NCBI GenBank assembly: GCA_037042915.1 | Contig: CM073193.1 | Coordinates: 682,001 to 746,000 of the forward strand | Direction of reading: 5' to 3' | Origin: Auricularia sp. M13 | Taxonomy: Eukaryota > Basidiomycota > Agaricomycetes > Auriculariales > Auriculariaceae | DNA length: 64,000 nucleotides | Shown: piece by piece, positions 24,023 through 35,031 of the stretch | Numbering within the stretch: the first letter of the stretch is position 1 | How the letters are laid out: every line of letters begins with the position of its first letter | Made by a program: the position numbers and the translations under genes | Notes under the pieces: model-generated | Seen by the model: only the letters and a program-made list of their open reading frames with translations | What the model was told of the DNA's origin: nothing | Databases searched by the model: none

Positions 24023-26576
24023 CATGCTGCCACGTCGTAGTCCCGCGGCCGGTTGCCTGCAACACGCTACGCCTCGCCTGCGTCCTTGGTTGCTGTGAGT
24101 CGTTTTTTTCTTCTCCCCACCGCCTTCGTCGCATTCCGCGACCCAACCATCGGCATCATCACATCTTGTTCTTCCTCGTCGCATCTCGTCAAGCTCGACT
24201 TCATGGCTGTCGCGCTCGACTCTGTGTCTGATTGCGGGCAGTGTACTCTGGTCGCTGTTCGCCTCCCGTGCCCAAGGCCGCGCCTCCTAGCCTTCGTTGA
24301 GTCTATAGTGATCTGACTCTGTCTTTACAGAAATACCGTACCGGCGGTACCCCACGCTACCCCTTGGCTGCTCCATGCGCGCCAAACACATTCAGTTGGA
24401 GGTGAGCTGTCGGCATTCGTCGCCGCGTTTTGGATACTTCCGCGAGGCTGACCATCATGCCGCAGATCATCCGCCCTTTGTTTTCCGCAGTCTAAGGACT
24501 CGCAACATGCGTACGTCTGACACTTTGTGTTCGTGTGACACGCTGCTGACATGCCTTTTCCGTCAGCGCACTCCTCGGAGACCCACTGGCCCACTCCGGC
24601 AAACTCCGCACCTTGACCTGCAACCACCATGTGGCCCGGCCGCTCGCGCGCAGATCGGCGGAGACGCCTCGTTTGCCAGAAAGGTAAACGATTTGTCCTT
24701 GCTGCTTTCATCGCAATGCTGACCGCTCCGTCGCAGTTGCTTGTCTGCACGACCACGTGCCGCCCCTGCATCGACGATCTCTGCGGCGTGCAGTATTGTA
24801 AGTTGGTGCTGCATGCCCTCGGTAGTGTCTAACGCTTGTTTATTCAGGAAAAATCCGGCGCTCTGCTGCTGCAGACGACGGGTCGCCATTTCGCACGGCG
24901 GATGAACATGCGCGACGGACTCGGATTCGGCGGCGCGGCTCCGTGAAGAACACCGTACTCGTGAGTTGTTGTTTAACCCATTTGGTAATGTCCAACGCTT
25001 GTCCATTCAGGTCGTTTGCGATTCCTTTGTCCGATCGTGCTCGGTGACGGCGGCGACCTCAGATACGACATACGCGGGCTCTCTGTCTCGTTGCCAGTGT
25101 GGGACATCTCGGTCAGTCCTATTTTCGTTTTCATATTCCCACGCTCATGATTATCTACCTTTAGAACTCTTTTTGTGTCAGGCCAGACGGCGGACGGCGA
25201 GCAGCAGGCGGCAGCCCCCTCGCAGTTTCGCGCTCACGCTTGCCGTCGCTGGCGTCGATCCCCCGGTAAGTCACACGTGAATGACTGTTTTTTTGCGCTG
25301 TACTCACATAACTCACGCAGATTCATGCTGCCTGTGACCTTGGCGTGCTATCATCGGATTCTCGCGGCCTCGTCTCCGCGCCGCCGCGATCGTCGAGCTC
25401 TTCAAGCCCCAGCCCGCGTCCTGCCGTTGTCAGCCATTGCGTATGACGACGACGCCTGCGTACAGCGCTCGGTGTTCCGCTTCTCAGCCGTCCACCGCGC
25501 CGCCGCCGCCGTCCAACTGGGTCATCGCGCCGCGGACGATGACGAATCCCGCATATTGCACAGGTGCCTCCACTTGTGAGTTTTCCGTCTTTCTAGTATG
25601 AATATTTTCTCACATGGCGTAGATAGTCGTCCTTGGCGCCGATCGCCCAGTCGCTGAGGTTCGTGATCATTCCTCAGTTCTCTGATGAACACTAACACTA
25701 TTTTTCTGCAGCACACCGCCGCTCTCTGCGTGTATCTTCTCGTTAAATGCTCGGGGAATGGCTCGTGTGGCGCGAGAGAAGTCTGTGACGCTCTCGGGGG
25801 GCGAGTTCTCGTCGATTTTTGTTCGAGACTGGAACAAAATCCGCCGGCGACAGCTCATCTCTGGCCGCCCCTGTCGCTACTCGAGCGAGGGCCTGCGGGA
25901 GTCTACTCGAGCTGGAATCCAGGACCTCATGCTGCGCGCCGGACCCGTCATCGGCGCAACGGTTTCGACATCGCGCAGCGTCGCGTTCGACGGTCCGAGC
26001 GTCCCACGGCTCGCCACCTCGTCACGGAGCTCAGGGATGCTTACCCGTCTTTTATCATATCGCTGGACTGCCATCCTTCGTGGTCGTCGAGATCGACGCC
26101 GGTCTCTCTGCCCGAGGTCATCACCACCGGCGGCCAACAATCTGCAGCAGCGGCACCGCACCATCGCCATCCGACAGGAGACACATCACCCATGTCGTCT
26201 CCATCGACTCGCCCCGTCTCCCTCAGCGCTTCTCGCTCAGCGTGCGGTTTTCGACGGCGTTCTGGATTAAGCGCCGGTCTCGGCCATCGCGTCAAGATTT
26301 GAAAAACCGTGAGTGTTTCCAAACCCGAATGCTTTGCACGACACTAACTCCCTATGGAGGTAGTCGTCCTTGACGCCGCGTTCGACGACGACGGAATATT
26401 TTGGTTCATTTCCGCAACATTTTTCCAACTGTGAGTCGCCGCGTTCCCTGCCATCCTCTTCACCCGGCTGACCGTTTCGCAAGTCTGCGCGACGCCGCGT
26501 CCGACGGCGACGGAATATTTCGAGGCCATTTTTCGTAAGTTTTTGTTTTCTGCGCCCAACGTGTTCTGCCACTCAA
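24023..26576 (+). other. Intron-rich locus, product not recognised, unit 3
   Basis: Unit 3 copy, with the TATA box at 23,964-23,970 and the same introns. It shares most exon indels with unit 2 but agrees with unit 1 at gacggcggcgacc near 25,046. It has its own small losses, such as cgctgaggttcg near 25,654 (cgcgcgaggttcg in the others) and tttatcatatcgc near 26,050 (tttatcgcatatcgc in the others). Confidence 0.35.
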
Positions 26577-26722
26577 CGAGACCCCATCCAGCTAATTTTC
26601 GCCGCCGTAGCTATTTTCTCCGCATTTCTGTGTGATTTCTCGTCTCGCGCGCCTCGCCTGTCGCTCGCACATAACTGTACTCGTCCGCCGCATGTCACTA
26701 GATAGCATTGAAATGTGACAGG

Positions 26723-26760
26723 CCCGGGCGGTGGACATACCCATATGTCCACCGCCCGGG
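26723..26760. repeat. Perfect 17-bp-arm hairpin, unit 3
   Basis: Exact copy of the 6,686-6,723 hairpin. Both arms are unchanged in all three units. Confidence 0.95.
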
Positions 26761-26966
26761 TCCTGTACCGCACCCAGAGGGGGAATCCCTGTCAGTTTGA
26801 TTTTCTGGCAACCTGCGGACTTGCGTCGAATTTTGGTCGATAGCTCATGGGACTTTCGACGGTCTTTACCCCCGATTATCGCCTGCTCGGACGCCACGGA
26901 GAATGTCAACGGACGCCACGGGGAATGTCTATTGCCACGGATGCTATGTACACGCTCGTTCTCGCC

Positions 26967-28943
26967 CGGGCCGACTTCATGCTCCTTCCACGCCGCCAAG
27001 AACCAATCCGCCGTATGCTTAATGCCGCAGAACACGACGACGCACAGATCGGACACATAGTTGACGATGTCGCCCTCCATGGCGATGCTGCGCACGCGTT
27101 TGCGCGCGAGCTCTGCGCGCGCAGACAGGAATGTCGCCACAGCCGCCGAAGTCGATTTGAGCCGCGCCAGGAGCGCCGCCAGATGAACGATATGCGACTT
27201 GCGGTTCGTCGAGCTCGACAGGGTGTGCAGTAGCGCGCTCACGAGCGACTTGGTGAGCTGCGACAGTTTCGGTGCCAGCAGGGGTACGGTGGCGGACTTC
27301 TTCTCGCCTGCAATCGAGCGTCAGTAGAAGACTTGGCGCAACGAGTCCCAACGTTACCCTCTTCCACGAGCTTCACAGCCTCGTCCCATTCGCGCAGGGC
27401 GATGGCCACCGTCAGCTTATCGCAGAACGCATCGATCCACCGCGCGTCCTCCTCTGACTTGGTCTTCGAGTCGCCCGCGTCAGACAGCGCGGGCGGCGCC
27501 ATGGACGCCAGCCAAGACGGCAGCGCCGGCATCGGTTCCGAGCCCATCGCCGCTGCCTTGGGCGCGCCTTGGCCCGTCCAGACGCTCTTGCGGCGCTCAT
27601 TCTCGCCCTCGCGCTCGCGCCGCTTCTTGGCCGCAAGTTCCTCCGCGACCTGGCGGAACTGCAGCAGCAGCACCTTCTTCTGCGACGCCTTGCCCACGCG
27701 GTACACAAAGACCTCCTTGCCGTGGCGTATCTTGATCAAATTCGTCAAGTCTAGCAGCAGGAAGGAGTGAGCGACGGAAAGGCAGCAGCAGCAGCACACG
27801 CGTACGCACCGGCGGTGTCCTTGACGTCCACGACGACGATCTCGCTCAGCGACCAGCACTTCTCCGCGACGAGCCGCCCGCGGTCGTTCTTCGACCCGCC
27901 GCGCGGTTTGCGTCTGCGCGCGACGAGCAGCGCGTCGTTCAGCAGGACGAGATGGACCGGGTACTCCGACTTGACGCGCTGTCAGGCGGGGGCGTTGCCA
28001 GGCAATAACGAGGGGCGGCAGCGCACCTTGTACGTGGCGCTGTTGAGCGCGACCATGTTGTCCTCCTCGATCTTGATGTGCCGCCCGGGCGTTATGGGCA
28101 CGAACTTGGCTGAGCCCTCGATGAAGCCGTGCAGCGTCTGGATCTGCGACGCGTACAGCGTCTTGAGGTCGGCCACGGACGAGCGGAAGGTGCGCCGGCG
28201 GTCCGCGCTGCCGCCTGGCGTCGATACCGTCGTCTCTTCCATCTTGAGCAACTCCGGCATCGTCTTCCATTCGGACAGACATTCCTTGAGGTCGAGCATG
28301 TCGTTCTCCAGCGTGGAGATTTCCTTCGAAATGACCATGAACTCGGCGTAACTGTTTGCTGCGTTAGCATCGCGGGCATGTGAATACGGAATGGAGCCCA
28401 CTTCTTGAAGACATTGCGCTGGAGATCCGCAGCTGTGGAAGCCTTGTTGGCCAGCAACGTGGACTGCAGCGAGCGAAGTTCCGCTTCAGTTGAATTGCCC
28501 AGCTTGCCCTTGAGATCTGAAATGAAGTCAATACTGTTCGACGAAGTTATTATGCACGTACAAGCGTCTGGATCAAAGTTTTCAGCAGCCATAGCCTGCA
28601 TATCCAGCTCCTCGCTCTTCTCCGCATCGCGCTCGCGGTCGCGTCGAATGGTGCCGCTGCTGCCGCCGAGGCCGAGGCCAGCAGGCAGCGCGGGCATGTC
28701 AGGCATGGGCTCTGCGGGCATGCGCGGGCCGTCCGCATAGCGCATGGACATGCGTTTCTTGATCTTGTCGTCGAGGCGCGACTTGCGCGCATCGCGCTCG
28801 CGGAGGCCGACGCCGGGCGCGTTGTTCACGGGCGCAGAGATTTCGCGGCCCGCGGCGCCGGACTTGGACAACTTCTGGCGCGTCGACGGCTTGCGCAGCG
28901 TATTGGCGCCGTCGCTGGCCTTGCGCGTGCGGAGCGACTGCAT
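26967..28943 (-). pseudogene. exo84: Exocyst subunit Exo84, 3'-truncated, unit 3, with unique 5' flank
   Basis: Third copy. Exons: 28,562-28,943, 28,402-28,516, 28,027-28,351, 27,810-27,978, 27,358-27,750 and from 27,307 down to the end of homology near 26,967. It is identical to the others except in exon 1, where 28,801-28,943 carries several substitutions; for example residue 9 of the protein is Ala here and Val in units 1 and 2. Upstream of the ATG the sequence is unrelated to the 10-kb unit, so this copy most likely keeps the ancestral exo84 promoter while units 1 and 2 have a duplication junction there. The C-terminal truncation is shared. Confidence 0.85.
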
Positions 28944-29779
28944 GGTGGTGGCAGGAACAGGACTTAGCAGTGTTGCTCGGTCACAGCCGATTCGGATTCA
29001 CTTCTTCCTTTTCCTCTGCTCTGTACATGTCAGATGGACATATGACAGCGGTGAGCTTGGACATCCCGCCAGGCGAATGGGGGCGGTCAAGACTGCGCGA
29101 CTTGCGCGATTCGAGCCGAACGCCAGTTGCCGGACAATTAATCGCGCGAAACCTGAGATTCCGCGCTGAACCATAAACTACGGCGACTACGGCTACAGCT
29201 ACTACGACGATTGCTACGGTACCTATACCGTTTCACGAGCGTGGCGTAATCGCTGAACTCGGATGGTCGAAAACTCCAAACGTCACGCGTACATTGACAG
29301 CGTCTCCATCCTCTCGAGAGCCGGCAAGCCCCAGCGCCGCATCTACTCGCCCTCAGCCGGCTGCTCAGCCGTGATCCTATCGTCAGGGTCCCACCCCAAC
29401 ATCGCCCGCAGTATCTCCGTTCACGGACTCGGGTGAAGCGAGTGGAAGAAAGAAGCCTCAGACAGCCCGGTCGACTTAGGTTCGACTGGCATGACCGAGT
29501 TAGAGTCGACGGAGTCACATACTCAGCTGCATCCGGTCAACAACCACTGGCAATCGACAACGCTCGTGAACAGCTGGCACGATTATACTGTATTCGTTCA
29601 TCTGGCTACGCTGGCGCCTAGCGGGAGAAAGATTTGTTGCTTTCGTCACTCCGCGGACTTCCGCGGAGTCGCTACTGTATCACTGCTGTTCCTCTTTGTG
29701 GCTGCCCGAAGGTCGGTGCAGAGAAATATCTCTAATGCACATTCTTAAATGAGACGAGATGCTCGTGGTGTGCCCTCCT
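28944..29779. other. Unique DNA between the array and the next gene
   Basis: This begins exactly where the 10-kb unit stops and should contain the original exo84 promoter (minus-strand gene to its left). No TATA box is obvious. A short piece at about 29,045-29,115 (gacagcggtgagcttgga ... cttgcgcgattcgag) resembles the ~490-bp repeat element seen near 1,510-1,590 inside the unit. The remainder, to the stop codon of the AAA-ATPase-like gene at 29,780, shows no gene. Confidence 0.6.
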
Positions 29780-31720
29780 TCAGTCCAGCCGACGAGATTC
29801 GGATCCTGCGAGCTGGAGCGCCTCGGCACATTCGTCCTCGTCCGCGCTGGGGGAGACAAGTCTCCCTCCGACCACCTGGACGTCGCCTAGAGCAGCAATA
29901 ACACTGCGGGCAGGATATACGCAATCCTTAGCCCACCGCGCGGCAATGCGCTCCAACAAGACGTCGTCCGGACGGAGGTACACAAATGAACGGAGGAGGG
30001 CACGGACGTCCTCGCCTGGGAAGCCTATCGCGTTTTCGTACTCGGGGAGGTCACTGAGGTCCTCCGTGAATCGTTCGAAGACCGGTGAGTCGGCAAACGG
30101 AGGCTCTGAGCCAGCGTCACCGTTGATGGGCAGGCCCGTGATACAGCCGCGGAATACGTGGCCCATCTCAACGTCCACCAGAATGTGCGCGAGGACGTGC
30201 CAATAGATAGCTTTCTCTATTCTTGCAAAAAGCGTCGATTCGACGTTGAGAAATGGTGTGGTGTAATTATCGATGGCGAGGAAGATGTGGCAACCGATCG
30301 CTTTGGCGAACTTCTAAATGAGAAGCGAGGATCTCAATATTCGAAAAACGGTAAAGAATTGGAGAAGACGTACATTGATGATTTCGTATGGCTGTTTGAC
30401 TCCCTCGTGCGCGGTCATCGGTGGAGGTGTCTCGAAGAAGCCCGCGTAATGCTGACAAAACGCGGCGGCGGCCGCCATCATGAAATTTCTACACTCCTCG
30501 CGCATATCCTCGTCAGTCATGCTCTCTTCAAACTTCAGCCGGCTGAAATCCAGAGAGAGCACGACCAAGGGGTCGAGATGGGTGGTATGGATGAACCTGA
30601 TGGCCTCGGCACGATACACCGGAAATAAAGCGGGATCGCAGAAGTCGTCGAAGTATGCTGATATGGTAGAGAGGAAGGTACTCTTGCCGAATCCCGGCCC
30701 GCGTCTAATGATAGGGATCTTGCACCGCTGACTGCCACGATATCGCTGGAGGAACCATTCGGACTTGTCGAGGTAGTAGCATCCCGGGGTCGTGGCTATT
30801 GTCGAGAAGTCTGTTGTGTCCGGAAGTCGTATCTACCGAGGTGTTAACCATGGAGAATGCGTGACTTGAATGAACTCAAAACAAACCTGACGACTGCCTG
30901 TCACGCGGCAGACGGCGCCGTGATATTTTATTAGGCCTCGTTCGATCGCAAGGGGTGTATCTAGTCATGTGTGAGCAGTCATTATTGTAGGTTCTGAAGA
31001 CATACCGAGCGGTGGGTCCGTAGCCACCATAAGATGTATCGTTTCCGGCGGCAGATCCGTGTCTGAGAACAAGGCCTCTACACGTTGACGGCCGTCAAGG
31101 AGCTGATCCTCCTGCGGTTCGTACATAGCCAGTGCAGCAGCAGGCTCATGGCCAAAAGGAAGGTTGGCGCGCCAGCCCGAGCTACCGAGATTTCGCCCAC
31201 ACGGGCAGCTATGGTGCACCTCGTTGAGCAAGGCGATGATGTCGTCCAGTGTCGAGACGTCTTCATGTGGGCCTGTATAGCGCTCGCTGGGGATGATGAT
31301 AGCATAGCCGGACGCGTGTCCCACAACGCCGCAGAGAAGCTGGTCTGGGATCATCGTCTGAGACAAGATGGCCGCGGAAGTCCGAAATCCGCGCCTCTAG
31401 TCTCTCCGACGGTACATATTGGCCTATGGCCCGCAATTGCTCCGCGTCATACCAATTTATAATAGTATACGGACAGATTTCGCGAAGCCTGCTCGAGACC
31501 AAATCCTTAACCTGTCTGTCGAGGAGGTCAGGAAGCCACGGAATTGTGCTCGCTCGGTCATACGCGCGTGGTTGTGAATCCAGTGCATTCAGCAGAGCAA
31601 TGAGCACTGGCCCGCGGTGGTAACCGCTAGCGACTTTCACGAGATCGGGACCTGCACGATTTGAAGCTTCAAGGCTCTGGATGTTGTGCTGAGCGTTGAA
31701 CGCAAGTAGTTGGATATCAA
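29780..31720 (-). pseudogene. AAA-ATPase-like domain protein, probably broken
   Basis: Minus-strand gene of the AAA-ATPase-like family (Pfam AAA-ATPase_like), common in multicopy form in agaricomycetes and of unknown role. Exons: 31,006-~31,720, 30,887-30,960, 30,374-30,832 and 29,780-30,313. Splices are clean and keep frame: PPLG|DTPLAIERG, GSRQ|IRLPDTTDF, YEIIN|KFAKAIG. Walker A is GPGFGKST near 30,700 (reverse strand) followed by FLSTISAYFDDFC; the typical hydrophobic strand VVLSLDFSRLKFE follows, and IFLAIDNYTTPF in the last exon matches the family's ID-Y--PF motif. Two faults: in exon 1 the frame shifts by one base near 31,380 (FRG to LSQTMIPDQLL), and upstream of about 31,730 an in-frame TGA blocks extension with no in-frame ATG found. 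It is either a pseudogene or has a consensus error plus an unseen first exon. Confidence 0.7.
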
Positions 31721-32699
31721 AATCGACGATTGTATATCATATCTAATAAGCGTACTAACTACGAGAGCATTCAAAAAGAGGATAGAGCATTTCATGATGT
31801 CCGGTGCGCATTTTGGCTGGCTTCAAGGCGCAGGAAACCCGACACCGTGACAGGTAGTGGTGTAGTCCGATTGTAGCAGCAGCACAAACGCGCAAATCAA
31901 ATTGAGATCGCCCGCAAATGCGAAGGCGAATGTCATCAAACGTCGACCATCGAATGCGGATGTGGAGTGCGGTTTGGTTGAATCCAATTGTGGAAGACAC
32001 GCTTGAAGCTCCGACTGAACTCCTGCGCTCCGCTCTGCCGTCGCTGTGCTCCGTCGCGCTCCGTTACTGTATCTTCCGTTTCGCGTCGCCCTGCATGCGG
32101 TACAATGCGAGGGCCTCGGCTTAGCATTACTGCTTCACTTTTTTCTTGTCTTGCTCCGGTGTCGTGAACTGGCCGTCAGAAACTGGCAACGCACAATTCT
32201 GAATGGTCACAATTCGCGGATGACGGTCGCATTTGACTACGACGACGTACTTGGGCCAGGAAAACGCTTTCCTCCCCCTTTCCAGGACCTGCTCGTGGCC
32301 CCTCGACGACTGCAGGTTTTTGCGCATCCACGCGTCTACTCGCAAGGAGCAAGGCATAGAACTTCGAAAGCCAACTAGCGACGTCGCCCAGGACTCAGAA
32401 CCTCAGACGGATCGACTCCGAGAATCGAGTTTTACGCTGCCACCAGGGGCTCACTACCACGGTTCTGCCCGTCAAGATCTACATTTCGGTACAATTGAAG
32501 CTTGTCGCGCTGAGCACGCGCTCCTGAGCAAATGAGGGCTGCCAGCGCTTTACTCCCCGCCGTCAATGCCACTTGTACTCGCTCCTCTGAAGCTACCTAC
32601 CGCTGCCGCCGAGGGATATTTCTGAAGCTGGCCCGATCATATCCCTGTCCGCCTCCTGACAGCCACTCTCTTCCTCCCTCTCCCCCTCACCCACCCACG
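31721..32699. other. Intergenic stretch, no gene recognised
   Basis: I see no recognisable gene. A minus-strand frame at 32,127-32,357 (containing WMRKNLQSSRGHE) has a more natural composition than its neighbours and could be an exon lying upstream of the AAA-ATPase-like gene, but nothing links them. The right end should hold the promoter of the small membrane protein; it includes a pyrimidine-rich tract at about 32,640-32,695. Confidence 0.4.
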
Positions 32700-33256
32700 A
32701 TGCCGGCCCACACGCGCCTCTGGCGCTCGCAAGAGGGCATCGCGACGCTCTCGTACCCGCCCGAGCCGACGCTCCGCGCCGCCGCGGGCGTCATGGCGGG
32801 CGACGACGAGCTGAACGCGCCGCAGAACCCCGTGTCGAGCGAGCCGGTGTTCGACCAGCTCTTCATGTTCGTCGCCAGTGCGTCCCTAGGGATCTCGTTC
32901 CCTCTTGCCCTGCAGCGAGCGTGTTGATGCTGATGATGGGTGCAGTCGCCGTGATCGGCGTGTGCGTGCTCGTCCTGGCCGTCGTCGTTGCGCGGAAGCT
33001 CGTCATCGCGGCGAAGAAGGAGACGCGGCGCCTGACAATGGCGATCAAACGCGACGCCGAGAAGGACGCGGCGAATATCGACGGGACACTCGTGCATGCT
33101 GTCGTGGTAGCCCTGCCGTCGCCGGAGCAGGACGGCGACGATTCGGAGAAGTTCAGGCCGCTGTGCTCCGAGAAGACGCTTTCTATGCTCGCCAGTGGCA
33201 CTGATATGAAGGTGCGGAAGGACGGGGAGGAGGCCATGCACACGAAACCATTGTAA
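32700..33256 (+). CDS. Small single-pass membrane protein, unknown function
   Basis: Two exons, 32,700-32,877 and 32,946-33,256, joined by a 68-nt intron (gtgcgt...gtgcag), encode 162 residues. I do not recognise the family. The first ~52 residues are hydrophilic with no signal peptide; one strong membrane segment spans about residues 53-76 (FMFVAIAVIGVCVLVLAVVV), interrupted by the intron after Ala59. It is followed directly by a basic patch (ARKLVIAAKKETRR), so by the positive-inside rule the ~85-residue tail, rich in charged residues, should face the cytoplasm. The start is chosen as the first ATG after a pyrimidine-rich tract, with context ccacgATGcc. The clean intron and strong codon bias support a real gene. 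Confidence 0.7.
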
Positions 33257-33629
33257 CCGTGCGTACCAGCGCGTCAGACTCTTCATTCGGGGTGACTGAC
33301 GGGATCTCTTTCTGTAGATACTTCGGATATGTTGACTGACGCTTGAACTGATTTCATACGCCTAGAGATTATGCATAGACTGTATTCAAGTTGTACTTCT
33401 AGATTTGTAAACCTTTGCACACCATTGTTGTACAACCAATGTCCGGTCTCCTTTTCGAATTCCGGATGATTTCGACGTGCAAAAAGTGGCGCCCCACTCA
33501 ATTAAAAATGGAGATCCAATGACTCGGATATGGCAAGATTCTGTTCATGAACGCTGCAGGGAACGTTGAATGGCGAAGTTCGTTCTAGAACAACACGCAT
33601 TTCGAAGTCCGCCGTCCGCAACTGTCACC
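33257..33629. other. Intergenic, membrane-protein 3' end to U1-C start
   Basis: AT-richer than its surroundings. It presumably holds the 3' untranslated region of the small membrane protein and the promoter of the U1-C gene. No further features seen. Confidence 0.5.
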
Positions 33630-34481
33630 ATGCCCAAGCACTACTGCGATTACTGCGACGTTTTCCTTACCCACGACTCGACGTCTGGTATGTCAGCGAG
33701 CTCCATACGCTGTCCCGCGCTCATAATCTCTGATAAATAGTGCGGAAGGCCCACAACAGCGGCCGCAACCATCTCTCCAACGTCCGCGATTACTATGCAT
33801 GTGCGCTGCTCTGATACTGCTTTTATTGCATGCCTACTGATCAATTCTGTTCCCTGTAGCTCTCGGCCACGACAAAGCACAGAACATCATTGACCAAATC
33901 ACGTCCGCGTACGAGGGAGGCGGCCGCCCGCCGCCACCCGGCGCGTTTGGCGGCTTCGGCGGCCAGTTTGGTGGCCCTCCGCCGCCGCCGTTCGCTGGAG
34001 GGTTCGGAGGCCCGCCACCGCCGTTTGGTGCGTTATGCTGAATTTTTTGGCGTTTATATTGCGTTTTTGCTGAATATTTCTTGCACGCTTCAGCGCGAAT
34101 GCCGTTCCCGCCCGGTCCACCAGGCGGATTCCCGCCGCCACCGCCAGGCATGATGGGCGGCCCGCCGATGCCCCCGCCAGGCGGCATGCCGCCGCCGGGG
34201 CCCGGTCTTCCGCCGCCGTTGGGCACACGGCCTCCTGGGCCCCCGCCGCCCGGCCAGTTTGGCAGTGCGTTCTTCGCGTCTCAGACATTCGAGAAATCTA
34301 ATGGAACTGACGCCGGGCAGACTTCCCGCCCCCGCCAAATGGCATCAACGGACCCCCGCCGCCCAACTTCAACGGTCCGCCGCCGCCCATGAACAGCGGA
34401 CCGCCGCCCGCGCAAGGAGGCGGCGGCGTGCCTCCCGGCGGCATCCACCCCGACCGCCTCAGGATGATGGGCGGCCGCTGA
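33630..34481 (+). CDS. U1 small nuclear ribonucleoprotein C (U1-C)
   Basis: U1-C is the U1 snRNP protein that stabilises pairing of U1 RNA with the 5' splice site in the nucleus. Five exons, 33,630-33,687, 33,741-33,800, 33,860-34,027, 34,094-34,264 and 34,321-34,481, encode 205 residues. The N-terminus (MPKHYCDYCDVFLTHDS) carries the C2H2 U1-type zinc finger with Cys6, Cys9, His24 and His30, continuing into AHNSGRNHLSNVRDYYASLG, all family hallmarks. The rest is the low-complexity Pro/Gly/Met-rich tail, with long runs of Pro, ending GGIHPDRLRMMGGR. Length is in the usual range. The equivalents are yhc1 in yeast and SNRPC in animals. Splice phases check across all four introns. Single copy in this window and intact. 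Confidence 0.95.
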
Positions 34482-35031
34482 AAGAAAGTACTTGCAGTAC
34501 CATGCTCGGATGTCTATGCTGCTTGTTGTTCACCTTCAACCTATCATTTTCAGCTCTTTATGGGTATGCCCGCGGAACATTGCTTACTGTTTCTTCTAGT
34601 CAACACTCCGGCGGCCTTCGGCGCCGCAAGACATCCTCACAGTAGGTCTTCGTGCGTTCGTCTGCCTCGCGTGGTAGGCTGTCTTGCATCCTCATAAGTA
34701 GTGTCGTTTGAAGGAAGGTAATCACAGTTTGTTGGGCCCTTGGAACCGTTGAGATGCCTCAAGCTGAACTACTTGAAATCGGAATCCTGCACTCCGATAT
34801 GTATATCTTATTGTGTTACATTTGGGTCTGAGTCGTACGTGTGAACTGCGCATGAAAATGTAAATCCCGGAACAAATCCTTGAGGTGATAAGGTTGCAAA
34901 TCGGTCGGAGGTCCTGAAGTCCGTGTTCACTCACCTCGGCCCGGCGACAATCACGACGCGTCGACGTGCGCCGTCCACGTTTCGCACTCAGCGCGCGCTC
35001 TTCTCTTCCTCTTCCCACCTCCATCCAACCC
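34482..35031. other. Intergenic, U1-C 3' end to transporter start
   Basis: No gene recognised. The left half is likely the U1-C 3' untranslated region and the right half the transporter promoter, which ends in a pyrimidine-rich tract (ttctcttcctcttcccacctcc) just before the ATG, a common basidiomycete promoter feature. Confidence 0.5.

Larger units (their letters stand above)
1..28943. repeat. Tandem array of a ~10.02 kb unit, at least three copies
   Basis: The sequence at position 1 recurs at 10,016 and again at 20,039, and near-identity holds across the whole unit. At the exo84 start codon the spacing is 10,025 (8,906 to 18,931) and 10,012 (18,931 to 28,943), so the copies differ by small insertions and deletions. 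If unit ends are placed at the exo84 start codon, where the last copy loses homology, the units are 1-8,906 (left end outside the window), 8,907-18,931 and 18,932-28,943. Units 2 and 3 are closest; for example both read ccctttg where unit 1 reads cccctTg near 4,441. The array has no transposase, reverse transcriptase or long terminal repeat that I can see, so I call it a segmental tandem duplication rather than a mobile element. Confidence 0.95.

Noticed and set aside
1-28943. The 10-kb array as rDNA or a transposon
   Set aside because: No rRNA sequence, transposase, reverse transcriptase, terminal repeats or target-site duplications were seen.
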